From the NCBI GenBank assembly GCA_016763115.1, contig JAESUL010000007.1, positions 1 through 7,394 on the forward strand: a stretch of 7,394 bases of DNA, given 5' to 3'. The notes beneath the pieces were generated by a model that ran no database searches, was not told where the DNA came from, and saw only the letters and a list, made by a program, of their open reading frames with translations. Each line of letters starts with the position of its first letter. Within the stretch, counting starts at the first letter, position 1. The translations under genes were made by a program, and so were the position numbers. Below are positions 5,424 through 7,394 of the stretch, piece after piece. The DNA comes from Phycisphaerales bacterium. GTDB lineage: Bacteria > Planctomycetota > Phycisphaerae > Phycisphaerales > UBA1924.

Positions 5424-7394
5424 TGGACATTATTCGATGGTGTATTTCCCGCCCGGTGACGGTCGCGGTCGGGGTGATGCTCGTGTTGATGTTCGGCATC
5501 ATCGGGCTCCGCGAGATCCCGATCCAACTCACCCCCACGGTGACCTACCCGACCATCACGGTGACTACTTCGTGGCCCGGGCGTTCTCCCGAAGAGATCA
5601 TCGACGAGGTGACCAAGGAACAAGAAGAACGCCTCAAGAACATAACGAATCTCGAAAAAATGTCCTCCAAAACAAGCCAGGGAACCTCGGGCATCACCCT
5701 CGAGTTCCGGCTCGGCTCGGATATCTCGCGCGCACTCCAAGAAGTCTCCGATGCGCTCCGCCAGGTGCCCAGCTACCCCGCAGAGGTTGATGAACCAGTC
5801 GTTATTCCCGCTGACGGCGTGAGCAGCCCGGGCTCGGCAATCGCGTGGATCATCATCGATTTCTCAGACGAAAACCTCATCAAGCACAAGGGCTTTGACC
5901 TCACCACGATCCAGGACGACCTCATCCGCGATGTCAAACCCTACCTCGAACGCATTGATGGCGTCGCCCAGGTCAATATCTTTGGAGGACGCGAACGCGA
6001 AGCCAAGGTCTTCACCGACCCCGTCGCCCTCGCCCAACGCGGGCTCAACCACATTGATGTCATCACCGCGCTGCGCGCCGAGAACCGCAATGTTTCCGCC
6101 GGCTCGATCGCTGAGGGCAAACGCGACTACATCGTTCGGCTCATCGGACAGTTTGATTCGACGGAGTCCATCTTGTCCACCATCGTCGCCCACCGCGACG
6201 GCAAGACCATCTTCGTCCGCGATGTCGCGCGCGTAGAAATCGGGTACCAGAAACGACGAGGGTTTGTTCGCTCGCTTGCGCGCCCCGCGATCGCGATCAA
6301 CCTGGTCCGCCAGGGCGATTCCAATGTGCTTGCGATCATGGAGGAACTCAAGGTTCGGCTCGATGATGTCGAGTCCTCGATCCTGCCCAACATCGCCGGG
6401 CGGTCGGCCAATGGCCCGGTTGGGCCCGACCTTCGGCTCCGCCATGTGTACGACGAAACAGTCTACATCAACTCGGCCATCGGCCTGGTCACCAAAAACC
6501 TCTGGATCGGATCGATCATCGCGATGGTGGTGCTGCTGCTGTTCTTGCGTTCGTGGCGGGCAACCGGCATCATCGCGATCGCCATCCCGGTCTCCGTCAT
6601 CGGGACCTTCCTTGTGCTCTTGGCCCTCGGTCGATCGCTCAATATCGTTTCGCTCGCCGGCATCGCCTTTGCGGTCGGGATGGTGGTGGACAACGGGATT
6701 GTGGTGCTCGAAAATATCGACCGCCGAATAGCGATGGGCGAGCCACCCGCACTTGCGGCGTGGCGCGGGGGCAAAGAAGTCTGGGGCGCGATCCTCGCTT
6801 CGGCCCTGACCACCATCGCGGTCTTTGTGCCCGTGCTGACGATCCAGGAGACCGCCGGGCAGTTGTTCCGCGATATCTCCATCGCGATCGTTGCATCGGT
6901 CTCGTTGTCGTTGATTGTTTCGGTGATGGTCATCCCTGTCGCGTGCTCGCGGTTTATCAAGCCGGCGAGCGCAAAGCCCGGGCCGGTCAAACTCCTGCTC
7001 GGCTCAATGTTCGGGCTTGTGCCCCTCGCAACCAAGGGCGTGGATCTCCTCGGATGGATGATCGGATGGCTCATGGGCGGATGGCGGGCGTGGACGCTCC
7101 GCCCCGCATTGATCGTTGCGATGACGGCTGCGAGTATCTTCGGCGCCATACTGATGATGCCCCCCATGGACTACCTCCCCGCGGGCAACCGCAACCTCGT
7201 GTTCGGGGGCATGCTCATCCCGCCGGGGCTCTCGGTCGAGCAACGCGTCAAAATCGCGGAACGAATCGAATCAAAAATCTATCCTTACGCGGTGGCTGAT
7301 ATGGACGAGCCGGGCACCATGAGCCAACTCGACCCCATCCAAGCCCACGGCGGAACCATCTTCGAGCCCGTCGGGATCGACAACTTCTTCATCG
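5423..7394 (+). CDS. RND efflux permease, N-terminal part (runs off the window)
   Basis: Inner-membrane proton-driven pump. The first 657 residues are visible and the frame is open to the window edge; whole proteins of this family have about 1,000-1,100 residues. TM1 is at about 11-29. The first periplasmic porter/docking region follows, with IPIQLTPTVTYPTITV (32-47), WPGRSPEEI (51-59), GVAQVNIFGG (180-189) and YQKRRGFVRS (275-284). TM2 to TM6 fall at about 356-376, 380-402, 406-430, 456-474 and 484-508. TM4 carries GMVVDNGIVVLENIDR (419-434). D423 aligns with AcrB Asp407, while N424 occupies the Asp408 place. A partly hydrophobic stretch (525-553) links to TM7 (about 560-580), followed by MDYLPAGNRNLVFGG (582-596), the start of the second porter region. 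The sequence is closer to the AcrB/HAE-type half of the superfamily than to heavy-metal pumps, but the substrate is unknown. It is coupled to the adaptor gene; no outer-membrane partner is visible. Confidence 0.93.
   Translation, partial: MDIIRWCISRPVTVAVGVMLVLMFGIIGLREIPIQLTPTVTYPTITVTTSWPGRSPEEIIDEVTKEQEERLKNITNLEKMSSKTSQGTSGITLEFRLGSDISRALQEVSDALRQVPSYPAEVDEPVVIPADGVSSPGSAIAWIIIDFSDENLIKHKGFDLTTIQDDLIRDVKPYLERIDGVAQVNIFGGREREAKVFTDPVALAQRGLNHIDVITALRAENRNVSAGSIAEGKRDYIVRLIGQFDSTESILSTIVAHRDGKTIFVRDVARVEIGYQKRRGFVRSLARPAIAINLVRQGDSNVLAIMEELKVRLDDVESSILPNIAGRSANGPVGPDLRLRHVYDETVYINSAIGLVTKNLWIGSIIAMVVLLLFLRSWRATGIIAIAIPVSVIGTFLVLLALGRSLNIVSLAGIAFAVGMVVDNGIVVLENIDRRIAMGEPPALAAWRGGKEVWGAILASALTTIAVFVPVLTIQETAGQLFRDISIAIVASVSLSLIVSVMVIPVACSRFIKPASAKPGPVKLLLGSMFGLVPLATKGVDLLGWMIGWLMGGWRAWTLRPALIVAMTAASIFGAILMMPPMDYLPAGNRNLVFGGMLIPPGLSVEQRVKIAERIESKIYPYAVADMDEPGTMSQLDPIQAHGGTIFEPVGIDNFFI

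Noticed and set aside
5864..6445. A 193-codon minus-strand open frame opposite the permease
   Set aside because: It is an antisense shadow of a conserved RND porter domain, with Asp/Gly/Val-rich composition typical of such shadows and no family resemblance.

Overview
The window looks like chromosomal DNA from a GC-rich Gram-negative bacterium. Most of it is roughly 60% G+C, the proteins carry secretion signals, and there is an RND efflux adaptor-permease pair that works between inner and outer membrane. The style of the MscS protein (periplasmic N-terminal domain with an SPRATM-TFL motif), the LacI-type regulator and the RND permease (YLPAGNRNLVFG region) suggest Planctomycetota, perhaps Phycisphaerae. 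That placement is inferred from family resemblance only.

Layout from left to right. Positions 48-905 (minus) encode a DUF5677-like protein of unknown function in clearly AT-richer DNA (about 40-47% G+C in sampled lines). An AT-rich spacer of 146 bases follows. Positions 1052-2920 (minus) encode a large MscS-family mechanosensitive channel with a signal peptide, a periplasmic domain, several membrane helices and the MscS pore/beta core. Positions 2984-4021 (minus) encode a complete LacI-family regulator of 345 residues, 63 bases upstream of the channel gene on the same strand. A 244-base divergent control region (4022-4265) separates it from 4266-5423 (plus), an RND periplasmic adaptor. This is coupled through a TAATG overlap to 5423-7394 (plus), the N-terminal 657 residues of an RND inner-membrane permease cut by the window edge.

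The clearest functional unit is the adaptor-permease operon: a proton-driven efflux pump whose outer-membrane channel is not in the window. The divergent LacI-type gene shares its control region and is a reasonable candidate regulator of the pump and of itself, possibly also of the downstream channel gene. No LacI operator can be assigned with confidence. The DUF5677 gene looks like a separately acquired accessory gene next to a core-like block. I see no tRNA, rRNA, CRISPR array, insertion sequence or integrase, and no strong evidence for an undescribed multi-gene system. The most open question is the DUF5677-like protein.
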